DNA of 64,000 nt from Phylloscopus collybita (GCA_027886175.1 JAJNNQ010000026.1:11446001-11510000), one strand, 5' to 3'. Shown: positions 27,314 through 39,139, numbered from the stretch's first letter. Numbers and translations: made by a program. The notes: generated by a model not told the origin, from the letters alone.

Positions 27314-27508
27314 TCAAAGCTGTCCCAGACTGTCAAGCTTTGACTTTTTGGGAGTAGCCCCAGCATCTTCAGCTGACTTCTCTGCTGGCCTCTTTTTCAA
27401 GCCTTTCACTTTCCGTGTCTGCAGTTTACTAAGATCTTGCTTCTGCATGTGGATTCGACCATAAGTCGTACCAAACACATCATGGGAGATATTCTTTTTC
27501 TTCTTAGG
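27314..27508 (-). CDS. RPF2: RPF2 last coding exon
   Basis: Acceptor TTGCAG|CCTAAG; 64 residues from PKKKKNISHDVFGTTYGRIH to SKLDSLGQL, then TGA. The lysine/arginine-rich tail fits nucleolar localisation and RNA contact. The last ~20 residues differ from human. Confidence 0.96.
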   Translation of the reverse strand, partial: PKKKKNISHDVFGTTYGRIHMQKQDLSKLQTRKVKGLKKRPAEKSAEDAGATPKKSKLDSLGQL

Positions 27509-30500
27509 CTGCAAGGGAAGAACATTAATATTTCTGAGTACAGTCCCAGGAGCTCTGGAGAGAATTAAGTGCCCAAAAGCAAGGCCTCATACATTGGTAG
27601 GAGTTCAGAGACTAAGATTTGTGTGGTGTGTTCTGTGTGCTTCCAGAGGAGAGTCTGGATGCCAGCTGAGCACCACAGAAGTGCTGTGGCCTCAGGAATG
27701 TCAGCTGGCCTTGATGAAAGTAAGCTCTGGTCAAGTACACAACAAGTAATACTTCAGCCTTTGCTCTTCTTCAGAGAGATCTGAAAGCAATGTCCTTTCC
27801 AAGGTACATACCTTCAGGGCTTTGGGCTGTTTCAAAGACAGCTTATAAAGGTCATCTGAGGCTAAATGTGTCCTCCTCATAACCAGATCTAATGAAGGTC
27901 CCATCTCTTCCAGTTCAATTCTGGGTATTTTACAGCCAGATTTCTTCAGAAGCACTCTAGGAGGAAAAACTAACCAAAATCAACATTGTCCTCTGTGCTA
28001 GAGACTTATGCATCTTCCTTAACAACAGGTTCAATCCTGCAGTTCAAAATACTATTAAATCAACTGCCAACTAACCACTAACTCTATTATTGGGAAAGGC
28101 ATCCATCAATAACAACTTATAATAAATCAGTCCTATTACAATTTGATCACACTCAAAATATGACTTGGCTAATGTAATTTATTAATTTTTTCAATGAGAC
28201 CAGTATAATCAGTATCCCTTTTAAAACTCAGCCCCAGTACCCTGAAAGCCATATCACTTCCCAAATTCAAAACAGCACCCTGGGTATTACTAAACATGAA
28301 AAATATTCACTATAATTTACAGCAAAACAACCAGAGCACCTATCTGAGAAAGTGTTTTGGTTCTTTGTTTTTAAGAGCGAGGCTGACTGAAATGATTTTG
28401 TATTAAGAGAAATCAAAATCACACGGAACACAAGCTATGAACGTTCACAGCCTCCTAAGGCAGGGAGTGACCATGAGGGTGAACACCAATGCAACAAGAA
28501 AGTTGCATTGTCGTGCCTTTTCCTGGTTTTCCTTGTGCATCTCCGTCTGCAGCCTATCCCCTGTTGCTCCCCGGCAAACTCCTAAGTGAGGAGAGTCATA
28601 GAAATCAGCTTGAGAACAGACTAAGTCCATCAAGTCTGAGACAGTACCCAGAATTCACACCACCTTACTAAGTGAGCCATATGAAAGAGCGATCCTCTGA
28701 GCCAGGAGGAGCTCGACAAGGAAGGAGGCAGCAGACCAAGGGCTCAAGTGTTTTCCTTCTGCTGTACAAATTACACTGCAGCACCTCTATAGATTGCACG
28801 TTCTAAATGCATCTCAAGCCAGTTCAATTTTACAACTACAGATTAAAGTTGACAAGTGTACCAAACCCCAGACAAACAGATAAAACACATACTCACTTGT
28901 AGCTTCTCATGTAAATTTTCCCATCTACAGCTGTGAAATGCAGAACATACTCTAAACCAGCCAGACGAATACTGGGCACGGTGGGACCTCTGAAGAAATC
29001 TGAGAGAGTATTTAAAAGCAATAAATGCCAGGTTTCTTGGCTGAAAATAAAACCAACAGAGGCCTGTAACAAATTTGTGCTGTGATGTGGACCCACTTTG
29101 AAATGGGAATCTCATGAAATAGCCACTAGTTAAAACTGCAGCCTGGCCAATACACAGGACAGAAATTTAACTTTGCACCTGTTAGTCTGCACTGGTGAAT
29201 CCAAATGTCTGTGGATATCCTGACAGGAACACAGTGACTGTCCAGAGATAATTTGGGAGCAATATACAGGCTACCTATATAGTTCCTATAAGTATGTGCA
29301 CGGAAAACAGGAAATACACTTTCAGAGTAGTAACTTAGCATTATTGAGCTAATGCAAATAATTGCATTGTCTATTTGTTTAAATAGTCATCTCTAAAATC
29401 AGGGGGAAAAATTATTGTCCTAGGTTACAATATAAAATTGTGCCCAGGGATGTATTCTATCCCCATGAGCCGTTGGAGCCAAGGTGGGGCAGTGTTCTCC
29501 CTTATCTTCTGTTAACGAGCCCAACAATGCCTTCCCGGAAGACGTTATCTCTGTTTAATGGGCCATCAAGGATCCATTTGCACGACTGATAAAATGAAAT
29601 CATGCTATTGTGAGATGCTCTGCCCAGGGGGAGGAGCCAAGCATTCCCACCTGGATATAATCCAGGGCTTGAGACCCCACTGGCAGCTTCTATCCACTGA
29701 AATCTCAGAGGAGACGAGCTACCAGACGTTTCTACAGGGATCACTGCTTTGGATCATCTCTGCTCCAGTGGAACCACATCTGCTGCTCCAGGAGGATTTC
29801 CCGGACTGCTTCAAACACCCTGACCAACAGGGTGTTAGGTTGTATCATTCTATTTATTTCACCTTTTTTCCCTTCTTCTTCTATTAAATTGTATCTCTGA
29901 CTGGGAGTCTCACTGGTTTTGCTTTCAAACCAGCACAATTATCTTATTTGGTGTTTAGGCCAGTCAATGCTCAGACAAACACAGATCAGTACAGAGGAGC
30001 CATTTCCTCAGGTATCTGTTTAAAGACATCATTCAAACCTAATACTTAAATCTTAATCATAGCCAGATTTGGAACAAGAAAGAGGGATCAAAACCAGTAC
30101 ACAGCAGAACAAAACTGCACCTTTTCTACTCTTAGCTATATTTTCTCTCTCTGGGAAAAAAGTTTAGATATATCATTCCTTTCAAATCTCCCTCACAACA
30201 AGGCATGTCTGTCCTCTAGGTAAAGTAGTGTATGTCATTATGTCTAATGTTTTCTCTGTTAATAAGCAACACATCTATGAAAATAAGACACTTCAAATAC
30301 TTGCCCGGTTTGCAAAGAGAACACTGAAATACAGATTAAATACAAAATGAGCCACCTCTGGTAAGGTTCTTATATCAGGCTATGAAAATATACTGTGCAG
30401 AGAGCCTGCAATGAGCAGAGCAATCTGTCCAACATATGCAGAGGGTAGAGAAAGAATGTGACCTTGACCAAGGGAACAAGGTGTGCTAATAAACATGACA

Positions 30501-33500
30501 GGGCAATGCTGAAACATAGGAGAACTGGTAACAGATGCAAAACACATCACTCTTTTCTGCTCTGTCCTGTTTTCAGATCCCTTGGCTACTTGTCTTTTCC
30601 TTCATTACCTTTTTGCAAGAGTATCAGCACTGGATTGACATCCAAAACACAGTTTGGCTGGCAAATACCAGATGGAGTCAGCCCAGGAAACTTTCTTGTC
30701 AATTAAATACTCTCTTATTTCCAGTCTAACTTGTAGTTTGAGGAAAAGTTGAAAATAAAACATTTTTTTAGCTTGTAGCATATTTTTTTCCCTTCAATTA
30801 GCTCTCTGCAGGTACATAAGCTTACATTCACAGTGGTTTTATTGGCAACGCCTCTCCTTCATATTTTCCTGTGGCATCATACATCTTTCTACCCACAGGA
30901 TGATCTCTTCCAATAAACGCAGGTGGTCAGGAATTTGTTTCCTGGCAACACTGAACAGCTGCAGAAACCTTACACTTCAGTACACCCAGAGAGTTGAAGT
31001 TTTTTTAACATACTCTTAATTTACAACTCTTGCTTTGGTTGGACTAGAGACGTGCTTTCTCCTTTCTTTCCATTCCTAGTTCTCTCTCTCCCCCTTGTCC
31101 TCAAACATGTTTCCAGAAAGTTTAATTTACTCTTTCCTACAGAGCGCTTTTCAGGACCTTTCTATTTCCAGATTAAATTCCTAACTGATTTTGGAATGTA
31201 ACTCTTTTTGTATCAATTCATATCCAAAAGCTGGTACCACTGTATTCTATGTAGCTTTGGTTAGCATGAGTGCAGTTCAAACACTTTCCAGCCATCCCCT
31301 TTCCTGGCCAGAAAAAGCCCTCAAATCTTTTCACTCAGAACGAGTCTGTGTGAGGAAAAGCTGTTTGAAGACCAAGGTGACAGCCAATAAAAAACTGCAG
31401 AGATCTGCAAACCAACATTTTAGAAAGTGTATAAGCAAGACCTATAGTGGCCTGGCCATTTTTAGGATAAAATAGATGTGCAGTAACAGAACTAACAACA
31501 AGCAGGCAGTGTTGAAACATCTTATAGATACATGCATAAAAAATTATTAGAATTTAATGAAATGCATTCCAAGACTTATATCATTTACAGGAACTACACT
31601 ACCACATCAGAGAGCAATGAAAACCAAAAGAGAAAAAGAGGGATGACTTTGTCTTCCAGGTCTCCAAGAAAATGCATCTGTCATTTATTTCTCCTGAACA
31701 GCTTCCTCTACTTCACAGTTTACCTATAGCATTTGGTTACCATGAAGACAATAATTCACCCTTGTCCTTATTTTTACCAAGAAGCTGCTGTAAGATGATT
31801 GTCCAAATATGCATAAGCCCTTCTGATATCACGAAAGCCAATGAAAACTTGGTTGTTCCTCAGCATCACTGGCCTCACACTGCCTTGGCAACAAGAAGCT
31901 GACAGCTATCTGATATTCCCTCTGGGATCCCAACAATACTGGTACAGCAACAAAATATTTGCGGCTGTTGTTATAAAAACATTCTTCTATCCTTCTTAGC
32001 AAGAGTAGCAGCTTAAGGGTACCATCTTTTGCAGAAACTGAACAAATCACTTCCTCCTTATTGGTTAAGGGCAGTTTTGAAGCAGGTCAGATTAATAACC
32101 AAATGATTTTAATTTGTCAGTGATACCTTCAAGCCTTTACTCTCCTTAACCTTTGTCTGTTGTTTTGCATCTGAGTATTTCACAGAACTCAGCAGAACAA
32201 TTAAGACCTGGAGCACCTGGCATATGTTCAAGGAGAAAGACTGGGTGTGGAGTACATTTGACTGCCAAGTCATTAATGGCTAAGAAATAGGAGAGGAGAA
32301 AGGCCAGGCGAACATCAAGAGAAATAGGAAGGACTACTCAGTTGTTTGGCAGCTATCTTACTACGCATGTCTCCCATTTCAGCTGTTGGAGCATGGGGTG
32401 CTTGAGCACTTCTGGAAGCCCATCACTGTGCAGATGCCTAAACAAGATACACCTCAGAAAATGCACCTGCTTCCTTTGCAAATACTCATTTACAGCGACA
32501 AAACACGCAGCAGTGAAACTCACTTATCTTTGTATTCAATTGCCTTCAAAGATGTGTAAGCTCAGTTACCACCCTTTCATCTATCCCCAAGAAGCAATCA
32601 GTCATACTGAAAGGACAAAAATTTACTCCTCTTCTGCTCCCTTTCATTCCCATTCCAGATGAAACATTTTGCTTTAAGGAATAATACTAAGGAAAAAAAA
32701 AATCATTTTTAGGGTCTGCTTCTAAAGAGCAACCATTTACCCTTTTGCCTAGAAACCTAGAAACCCAAGAATGGAACTGAAAGAACAAGACTGTTCTTAC
32801 TGGTTCAGTATTTCACTAGAGCTTAAAAAAAAAAGTAATCTACTTACATAAAAGTTGTTAAAAAGAAAAAATCATCCCACCCTACTTACTAGATCTATTT
32901 TTGCCAAGCAAGAAGCATGCTTTAAGTGTCAAGAGAGACAATATCCTATAACTTCCATGTCTACATATAGTTTCTATAAAGCTACAATGTGCTTTATTTT
33001 CCAGAGCCTCCAACTCTGAGATAATAAAAAACTTCATGCCAGTTTGTTTCCTAAGTTCTAAGCCTGCCTTAAAGTTAGGGCACAACTTATCTACATCTGA
33101 TTTTTACTGCACCTGTTCTCTCCAAGTATCCTAAGCAATAGCATGCTTGTTAGAATTGGCGGGTTTTCCAACAAAAATGCTTTCATTACAAAAAACACAA
33201 GCTGAATTAGACTGATTTAACTTTTGTGTAAGCAAAAATATCCCACTTCCTGAACCTAATCCACTGATTGCAATTTAGGTACTTCAAGACATTATTTGGT
33301 TAGAAAAGTGACGACCCAGTACAACTGTAAGGCCAAGACATTTCGTAAAATGACAGTTTTCCCACAATCGAAGTAATGAACTCTAGTGAACATGAAGTTT
33401 CATCTTCAGAATCTTTTAGGACACTCTTTTATCCTCCCTTTAAAAGTCATCACGATTAGTTAACTTTAATTTTATGTGACATGAAACCTACAAGTGCTCA

Positions 33501-36140
33501 TTCTTGTTTTCCTTCTATGCTGAACCTAAGCAAGCATTTATTGACAAACTAGCTTTTCCCAACTGATCATATTAGTACAGATCCATGCAATCCTACTGCC
33601 CAAATAATCAAAATACTGACCAATAAGAAGGCTCTTCAGTCTTCTGTATTCTTCATTCACATCAAACATGTCACCAGCAAATATCAACATAGGTTTTGTC
33701 CCTTCAGGACACTTACTGTTCTGTGGAATAAGAATTTTAAAACAACAAAAATTCAGACAGTTAGGGAACATATCATTGATTTAATGGCCAGCCATTCAAC
33801 GCTGAAAGGAAAACTGCTGTGACCTGTGATCAATAAGGACAGAACAGACCAACCAAATTAAATTAAAAAGCAGAGCATAAATAGAACAGACCAACCAAAT
33901 TAAATTAAAAAGCGGAGCATAAATTTAACATTCTGAAGTACACAAATTACCAATCCTTATATACTGCATTGAAACACTTCTTAAAATAACTTAATCCCGT
34001 TTCAGGGCACAGAAAAAATTGCAACAAAACCGTCCACCAGTAGGTGTCGCTGAAATACTGAATTAGCAATTCCTTACCTTGATATCTTTCAGGGATACAA
34101 ACTTCTCAACGCCCAGCTCAATCATGTCTAGCACGTGGTAGTCAAACATGCGACCTGTGAGAGTAAAAAAGAAAATCCAGCTATTTAAATATTCACTGAA
34201 AACTACACCTATCATTCCAATAAAAACCCAATTATTACCTATTATCAGGTTGTTAGGTCGCTTCTTGTTATGAGAGCCAAAGAGAAACAGAGAACAGTCT
34301 GACTTCTTGGAAAAAAACTCCTGCAATTGAAGAAAAGAATCAAACTTTTGAGTTGCAGTTCACAGGGTTTAAAATATTCTGCAAAGGCATTTGACACAAA
34401 CACGTGAGTTTAGGAGCTGCTTAATGAGCAGAGCAACTGCACTTACCAGAAGAGTTTTGAGCGTGTCATGAGTGGTTTTCAGCACTTACGCTAAAACTGA
34501 CAGCTGGATTCAAGAATCAAATAATTTCTTTTTTTATTTACCATTGCATCTTAAAATACAAGTCAGGCATTTTTTTCTTGCCATTTTATCTTTCATACTC
34601 TTTCTTGTAATTCCTGGTTATTTGGTTTTACACAAGATACTTTCAACCACTTCTCCTTGCCTGACGAGTAAGTATTGGCAAGCTGGCTGCTGTTGTAATG
34701 TCTCGTTGTAGTTTTCCAACTGAGCTTTATGCAGCACATTGGCTTTGCCTGACAGCTTCTGAACAACCAATTAATTCCCTCAACAGCAAGTCCAACAACA
34801 TCTGCACTTGGCACAAAGAGTTCTACTACAGGGCAACCTCATGTCAATTTATTATTTAAGACTAAGATGCTACCTAAAACCAAGCCAGTGGTGACTACCA
34901 CAGAGATATTTTCTGCAGGAATAGATTAGAGAACCTATCGTTGTACAATGTCCAGAGCCAACATTACAGCAGTTCTTTCTACAGATGTCTAGCTCCAAAG
35001 TCTTTTTATGCACTTCTGCCTCCCAAGGCAGTCTTCATCTCACTCCTCATCTTGTGTATCAACAGTGGCTCCATGATGTACACAGACACAATTTATCCAG
35101 TGCTTCCCACAAGTATATACCTACACTTGGCAGCTGTGAAGGACAGGACACGTCATCTCCCACCTCTGCAACAGCAGCAGCTAAGAGAGGACACTGCAGC
35201 TCTGCCCCTCTGGGAGGTCAGAGAGACACTTGGAGAGGCTGGATTAATTGCATGCACAAATCACAGGGCTCAGCATCAAGTTTTGCAACCAGACCCCTGA
35301 GAAATGCTGACTCTAGACAGGCCAAGAGCAGACCAGAGGGGTCTCCCCTTAAAACATGTGCTCATACAGCTCTGTTATTCACTGTGTGTTGATATCTGTA
35401 TACCCTCTAACAGCTGTACATTTCATTAAAAAGATGTAAAAAACTCAAATGTTTTGAATGTGCTCTGCATATACTGCAACAACACATACATTGTAAAATT
35501 GCTCTTCTAAAAAAATGCCTCTGGCCAGTCAGCCAGGACTGCTGCTAAACAATGGAAAGGGGCTTGGAAAAGCTTGAGCTTTTCCACCAGCTCCCTAAGC
35601 ACCCCTAATGGATCCCATGGAGGCCCATGACATGTGTGTTGAAGTGGAGTAGCAGGTCACCAACCATATCCTGCATTATGGGGGCTTCATTCTGCTCCCC
35701 ATCCCTGTCTCCCAGCTCAGGGTACCCGGAGAGCAGTCGGTGCTGCTATTATAGACTGAGGCAAGATTCTCTTTAGCCCTCATCTTGTTGGTGATGTAAT
35801 TGCAAAAACATTCTTTATTGTCTTCTATGGCAGTAACCAGATTAAGTTCTAGTTGGGCTTGGGCCCTTCGAATTTTCTCCCTGCATACCCTCACAACATC
35901 TTTGTGGTCCTCCTGAGCGGTCTTGCCTCTTCCAAAAGTGATATTCTCTCTTTTCACCCCTGAGTTCTAGCCAAAGCTCTCTTCAGACAGGCTACTCTTC
36001 TTTCTTGATGGTTCATCTTTTGGCACACAAGGACAGCCTGCTCCAAATTGTTGTAAGAGAAAATGCTGTTTATACTTACCAACGATGTTTGGTCCTCAAA
36101 AGGCCTGGTAATATTTTTCCTGAGAGGAGGAGAAAAAAAC

Positions 36141-36171
<31 letters not shown>

Positions 36172-38897
36172 CAAAAAAAAAAACAACAGGCTCCGATAGC
36201 CACTTCTTATTAACTCTCTGATATTATTATTTCTGATAATAAAAAGTTTTGCATTCTACCAGAAATTCCAGCAGTAAAGGTTCAGCTTCAGTTCAAATCA
36301 CAAGTCATATTACTACTGCCAGGAATACCTCAGTGCCATCATTGCCATTCTAAGTATTTTCCTCCACATTTCCTGTCTCCTGGGGCCTGACCTGCAGAAC
36401 ACCACCACCAGTACTACCACCAGTGACACCATGAATAACTGCCTTTGCCTGTTCATTGATTAAATTTAGCTATTAGGGTTGTTTCTACACTACATTCATA
36501 CAGGCGCTGGGTTCCCATTTAGAACAGACTTAGAGCTGAGTCCTGCTCTGTACCGCCTGCCACAGAGCAGGGCTCAGCACCAATGCTGATCACACATCAC
36601 GTGTTTCTGGTCTATTGAAAATCATGATCAGTCATCTTCTGCACCCTGGTCATTGCTCAAACCCCCACGCGAGCCTGCATCTCTGTCCCTGCCCTGAAAC
36701 TTCCAAAAGCTGTCTGTCTGTCAGAAGACCCAAAGATGTCAAAGTGAGATCACTTACCTTTTATACAGTACAGCAAAAGGCTTCTTCACAGCATACTGCA
36801 AAACACAAAGTGTAACACATCATCTCTAAAACATGCACAGCACTGTGGTTTTTACAACCCAGCAGTTTACAGGATCACGTGAAACAGCAGCTGTGCAGAG
36901 CAGGCTAGAAGAAGGTACCTCAAAAGGCCTGCTCACAGTAATACCCTTTGAGCTGGTGACAATCTTGTTTCCAAATTAATTGCACAAGAAATTATTTGTA
37001 GAAACTAAGAAATAAAAAATTAACTGAGAAACAGCTGAAATCAAAGACATGAAATGCAATCCCTCTGCTCCTAAAGGGCATAAGGAAAAACAGGGAGAGA
37101 ACAACAACTTGATTATAAGAAGCATAAAAGAATAGGAAAACAACAAAGCAAAGAGAAAAACAAGTGTAGGAACAGCTATAATATTTTGAGCTATGGAGTT
37201 AGGAGACAAGACTAGTAACTTAATTTTAGGAGAGGCTGAAAGCTCCCTATCAATACACACAGTCAGCTTACAGGATTCTGGGATATGACTTAGCTGTGTG
37301 ATACAGTCCCAGTTCTGTACCTAATCCTCTTAATCCTCTTGTTTTCAAACAGACTTTGCAACACTTCACCTCTACTAGATAGCTGTGAAAAAATAAGAGA
37401 ACAAGCTCAAAACTCCTGGCAACGAAGAAGCTGGAAAAAACAGTCTCCATTAAGAAGGCGGCAGTGACACCTTTGGAGTGCTGGTCATTGAGATTTGGGG
37501 TACAGGGAGAGTATGAAAATGCTGATAGTGCAGCAGAGGCAGAAAACTGTCAGAAAGAGAGAGGAAGGTTGCATGCTGTGTCCAACAACTTACAATGTCT
37601 TTAAGCACTTCGGTCACTGTTAAATTTGCATTTCCTCCTTTTATGAGCATAGCAGTTTTTGTGTTTTCATTTAGCTTGGGTTCTCTCTTCTCAAGAAATC
37701 TTTTTGCTCTCTTAGTTTTAGGCTTCCTGTAACAATAAATTAAAAGCTTAATATACATAACAAGACTTGACACTACAGAAGACAGTGAAACCAAACAAGA
37801 ATGGGAACAAACTGCATTTAAGTAACTTGTTTCAAAGACTCAAACTAATCCCAACCTTTAGAATTACAATCAATGCCAAAAGCCCTGTCTCAGGTGAAGG
37901 TGTTTTTACTGCCACTCTCTTCCTCTCTGTCTCCCCAAATTAGCAAAGATGATTTTACAGTCTTGTGCTCTTCAGTTTCTGCTAATTTAGAGATCAAGCT
38001 ATACTACAATTCCCAGCCTACTGCCAGGCTGAAGGATTCTCCTCACACCCACTCCCTCAACAAACCAGAAACTTGCTTATAAGAAGAAAACAAAGTTCCT
38101 CAAAGATCACCAACACGCCCTGCCCCCAGAAAAGCACAGGTGCAGCACATCTTCTCTGTTGTCAAGAACCAGCGAGCAGCTGGGCACTATCCAGGTGGAA
38201 TACCCCAGCCACTGCAGGGGCACAGACATTATACACGTCAGTGGCTACCTGACCTAAGAATTACAGTACTCCACTAGATTATCTTCTCAGTAAAGCATTA
38301 ATTTTATTTTCTTCTTTAAAACAAACAATGCCTCCACACACACAGAGGTATCACAGCACCGTCAGGGGTGGAACGGACCTCTGGAGATCACTGACTCCAA
38401 GCCCCCTGCCAAGGCAGGGTCACCTGGAGCAGGTGACACAGAAATGTGTCCAGGTGGGTTTGGACTGTCTCCAGAGAGGGACACTCCGGGATGTCCCTGG
38501 CCAGCCTGTTCCAGTGCCCTGTCACCCTTCATGTAAAGTTCCTCCTCACGTTGAGAAGAGACCTCCAGTGTTTTAGTTTATGGCAAGTTCCCCCCATGCT
38601 GTCTCTGGGCATCATTGAAACTTCAGAAATGAAAAGAATTCTCTCAGGTGTAGGGAAGCACACAAACTCAACACCAGCTGCCCACCGCGGTTATTTTAAA
38701 CTACCAGCTGAGTTAGGGCTGTTTTGCCACCACTAAAAAGACGGCAGCGCTCGTTTTCCTCTTCCCCGCACGTTATCCATAAGGCTTTTCTCTCTGCTGG
38801 CTCCCTCACCGCAACCCGCCCCGGGCCGCCTCCCGCTCACGATTCCCAGTGCGGGGTGCCCCAGGCTCACTCACACGACTCGGTCCAGCGCCTCCAT
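27314..38897 (-). CDS. RPF2: RPF2 (BXDC1), ribosome production factor 2, complete, ten coding exons
   Basis: Nucleolar Brix-domain protein that, with RRS1, brings the 5S RNP (5S rRNA, RPL5, RPL11) into pre-60S ribosomes. The coding exons, in transcript order, are 38897-38875, 37726-37594, 36795-36758, 36119-36080, 34320-34239, 34154-34078, 33720-33621, 28999-28897, 27956-27812 and 27508-27314. They join in frame to 936 bases: 311 residues plus TGA, against 306 in human. The Brix domain covers roughly residues 28-235, with landmarks KNITRPFEDQTSL, FGSHNKKRPNNLIIGRMFDY, MLIFAGDMFD and RLAGLEYVLHFTAVDGKIY. The basic tail has KKKKNISHDVFGTTYGRIH and ends in a bird-specific SKLDSLGQL. All introns are GT/AG. 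Exon 1 encodes just eight residues inside a CpG island, and the start codon has G at -3 and G at +4. The gene follows GTF3C6 in the same direction, 2.3 kb after its stop. Confidence 0.97.
27812..27956 (-). CDS. RPF2: RPF2 coding exon 9
   Basis: Acceptor CTCCTAG|AGTGC; product (K)VLLKKSGCKIPRIELEEM, GPSLDLVMRRTHLASDDLYK and LSLKQPKALK; phase-0 donor AAG|GTATGT. An AG two bases further in would break the frame, so the first AG is chosen. Confidence 0.95.
28897..28999 (-). CDS. RPF2: RPF2 coding exon 8
   Basis: Acceptor CTCTCAG|ATTTC; product (D)FFRGPTVPSIRLAGLEYV then LHFTAVDGKIYMRSY; donor AA|GTGAGT. It is separated from exon 7 by the largest intron (4.6 kb), which holds the solo LTR. Confidence 0.96.
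29000..33620 (-). other. RPF2: RPF2 intron 7 (4.6 kb)
   Basis: The largest RPF2 intron. It contains the solo LTR at 29416-29937; the rest is AT-rich sequence with short, unsupported open frames and a weak duplicated ACCTAGAAACC near 32.75 kb. No additional exon is needed, because exons 7 and 8 join to give the conserved LLIDFFRGPTV sequence. Confidence 0.85.
29416..29937 (+). mobile_element. Solo LTR of an avian endogenous retrovirus (ERVL-like), with target duplication
   Basis: A 522-base element starting TGTCCTAGG and ending CAGCACA, flanked on both sides by the 5-bp duplication ATTAT (29411-29415 and 29938-29942). The ends form an imperfect inverted repeat. Inside are a TATA-like TATAAT (29656-29661) and, near the 3' end, ATTAAA (29883-29888), the expected order for U3, R and U5 in plus orientation. 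No primer-binding site, gag, pol or env sequence follows, so it is a recombined solo LTR. A 5-bp duplication fits the ERVL class. It lies antisense in RPF2 intron 7. Confidence 0.85.
33621..33720 (-). CDS. RPF2: RPF2 coding exon 7
   Basis: Acceptor TTCCACAG|AACAG; product NSKCPEGTKPMLIFAGDMFD then VNEEYRRLKSLLI; donor ATTG|GTCAGT (phase 1). The donor has C at +3 and is weaker than its neighbours. Confidence 0.95.
33841..33924. repeat. 42-bp tandem duplication, two copies
   Basis: Two adjacent 42-base units (33841-33882 and 33883-33924) in RPF2 intron 6. They differ at a single position (CAGAGC versus CGGAGC), which indicates a recent duplication. Confidence 0.95.
34037..34051 (+). promoter_or_regulatory. 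Weaker CTCF-like motif in RPF2 intron 6
   Basis: CCAGTAGGTGTCGCT resembles the CTCF core CCAGCAGGGGGCGCT, with one change at a core G. It sits about 27 bases after the exon 6 donor. Confidence 0.25.
34078..34154 (-). CDS. RPF2: RPF2 coding exon 6
   Basis: Acceptor TCACAG|GTCG; product (G)RMFDYHVLDMIELGVEKF then VSLKDIK; phase-0 donor AAG|GTAAGG. Confidence 0.96.
34239..34320 (-). CDS. RPF2: RPF2 coding exon 5
   Basis: Acceptor TTGCAG|GAGT; encodes EFFSKKSDCSLFLFGSHNKK and RPNNLII; phase-1 donor ATAG|GTAATA. The following intron is only 84 bases. Confidence 0.96.
35520..36045 (-). mobile_element. CR1 LINE internal fragment (ORF2 region) in RPF2 intron 4
   Basis: Antisense-oriented relative to the plus strand, so sense with RPF2. 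A broken minus-strand frame gives CR1 ORF2 residues such as KIRRAQAQLELNLVTAIEDN. The DNA has the CR1 landmarks AACCAGATTAAGTTCTAGTT and GTTCTAGCCAAAGCTCTCT. Both ends of the element are missing. Its upper edge lies about 35 bases from the exon 4 donor. Confidence 0.88.
36080..36119 (-). CDS. RPF2: RPF2 coding exon 4 (40 bp)
   Basis: Acceptor CTCTCAG|GAAA, product (R)KNITRPFEDQTSL, donor TTG|GTAAGT. Its pyrimidine tract is unusually long because of a T-run at 36147-36180, and a CR1 fragment begins about 35 bases after its donor. Confidence 0.95.
36147..36180. repeat. Poly(A)/poly(T) run next to RPF2 exon 4
   Basis: An A run of about 26 bases, a single C, then a further A run on the plus strand. 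Read on the minus strand it forms, with TCTCCTCCTCTCAG, an exceptionally long pyrimidine tract before exon 4. It may be a slippage product or the tail of a lost retrocopy. Confidence 0.85.
36758..36795 (-). CDS. RPF2: RPF2 coding exon 3 (38 bp)
   Basis: Acceptor TTTGCAG|TATG, product YAVKKPFAVLYK plus two bases, donor AG|GTAAGT. Too short to show in a simple open-frame scan; recognised from the human YALKKPYGVLYKKKNITRP order. Confidence 0.95.
37594..37726 (-). CDS. RPF2: RPF2 coding exon 2
   Basis: Acceptor TTACAG|GAAG; encodes KPKTKRAKRFLEKREPKLN through TVTEVLKDI; phase-0 donor ATT|GTAAGT. This is the basic entry to the Brix domain. Confidence 0.95.
37727..38874 (-). other. RPF2: RPF2 intron 1
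   Basis: Contains a reversed CR1 fragment (38345-38625) next to the island edge; otherwise non-coding. Confidence 0.85.
38345..38625 (-). mobile_element. CR1 LINE 3'-region fragment in RPF2 intron 1
   Basis: Reversed CR1 tail with GACCTCTGGAGATCACTGAC, CCCTGCCAAGGCAGGGTCAC, GTCTCCAGAGAGGGACACTC and CAGCCTGTTCCAGTGCCC. It continues weakly past GTTTATGGC to about 38625. The terminal octamer repeats are gone. Confidence 0.9.
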
Positions 38898-39060
38898 CGC
38901 TGCCCTCACGTGCGGGGGATGCGCGGGAGCCGCCGGTCCGTCACATCCGCCGGGGGAGCGGGGCGGGGCACGGCGCATGCGCGGGGCGCGGCCGCGGAGG
39001 GCGGGCTCCGCTCGGCTGCCCCGCGGGGCGGAGGGGGCGGGGGGATCGGCCTGGAGCAGA
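38740..39060. promoter_or_regulatory. RPF2: CpG-island promoter of RPF2 with NRF1 and Sp1 motifs
   Basis: A compact GC-rich, CpG-dense island of about 320 bases over exon 1 and its upstream flank. A perfect palindromic NRF1 site GCGCATGCGC (38973-38982) lies about 75 bases upstream of the ATG, and GGGCGGGG boxes (38961-38968, and again near 39022-39040) fit Sp1/KLF factors. No TATA box is apparent. NRF1 plus Sp1 is typical of ribosome-biogenesis and other housekeeping promoters. Confidence 0.8.
38875..38897 (-). CDS. RPF2: RPF2 coding exon 1
   Basis: Encodes MEALDRV plus two bases of the next codon. The donor is GT|GTGAGT (phase 2). Human RPF2 begins MDTLDRVVKPKTKRA, so the join to exon 2 (VKPKTKRAKRF) is unambiguous. 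Confidence 0.93.
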
Positions 39061-39139
39061 GGAGAGTGTGGGAAGGGCTCTTTGCACTCTGCGGCTTCCT
39101 CATGAGGGAAGAGGAGGGGCAGACACCCCTCTGACACCT

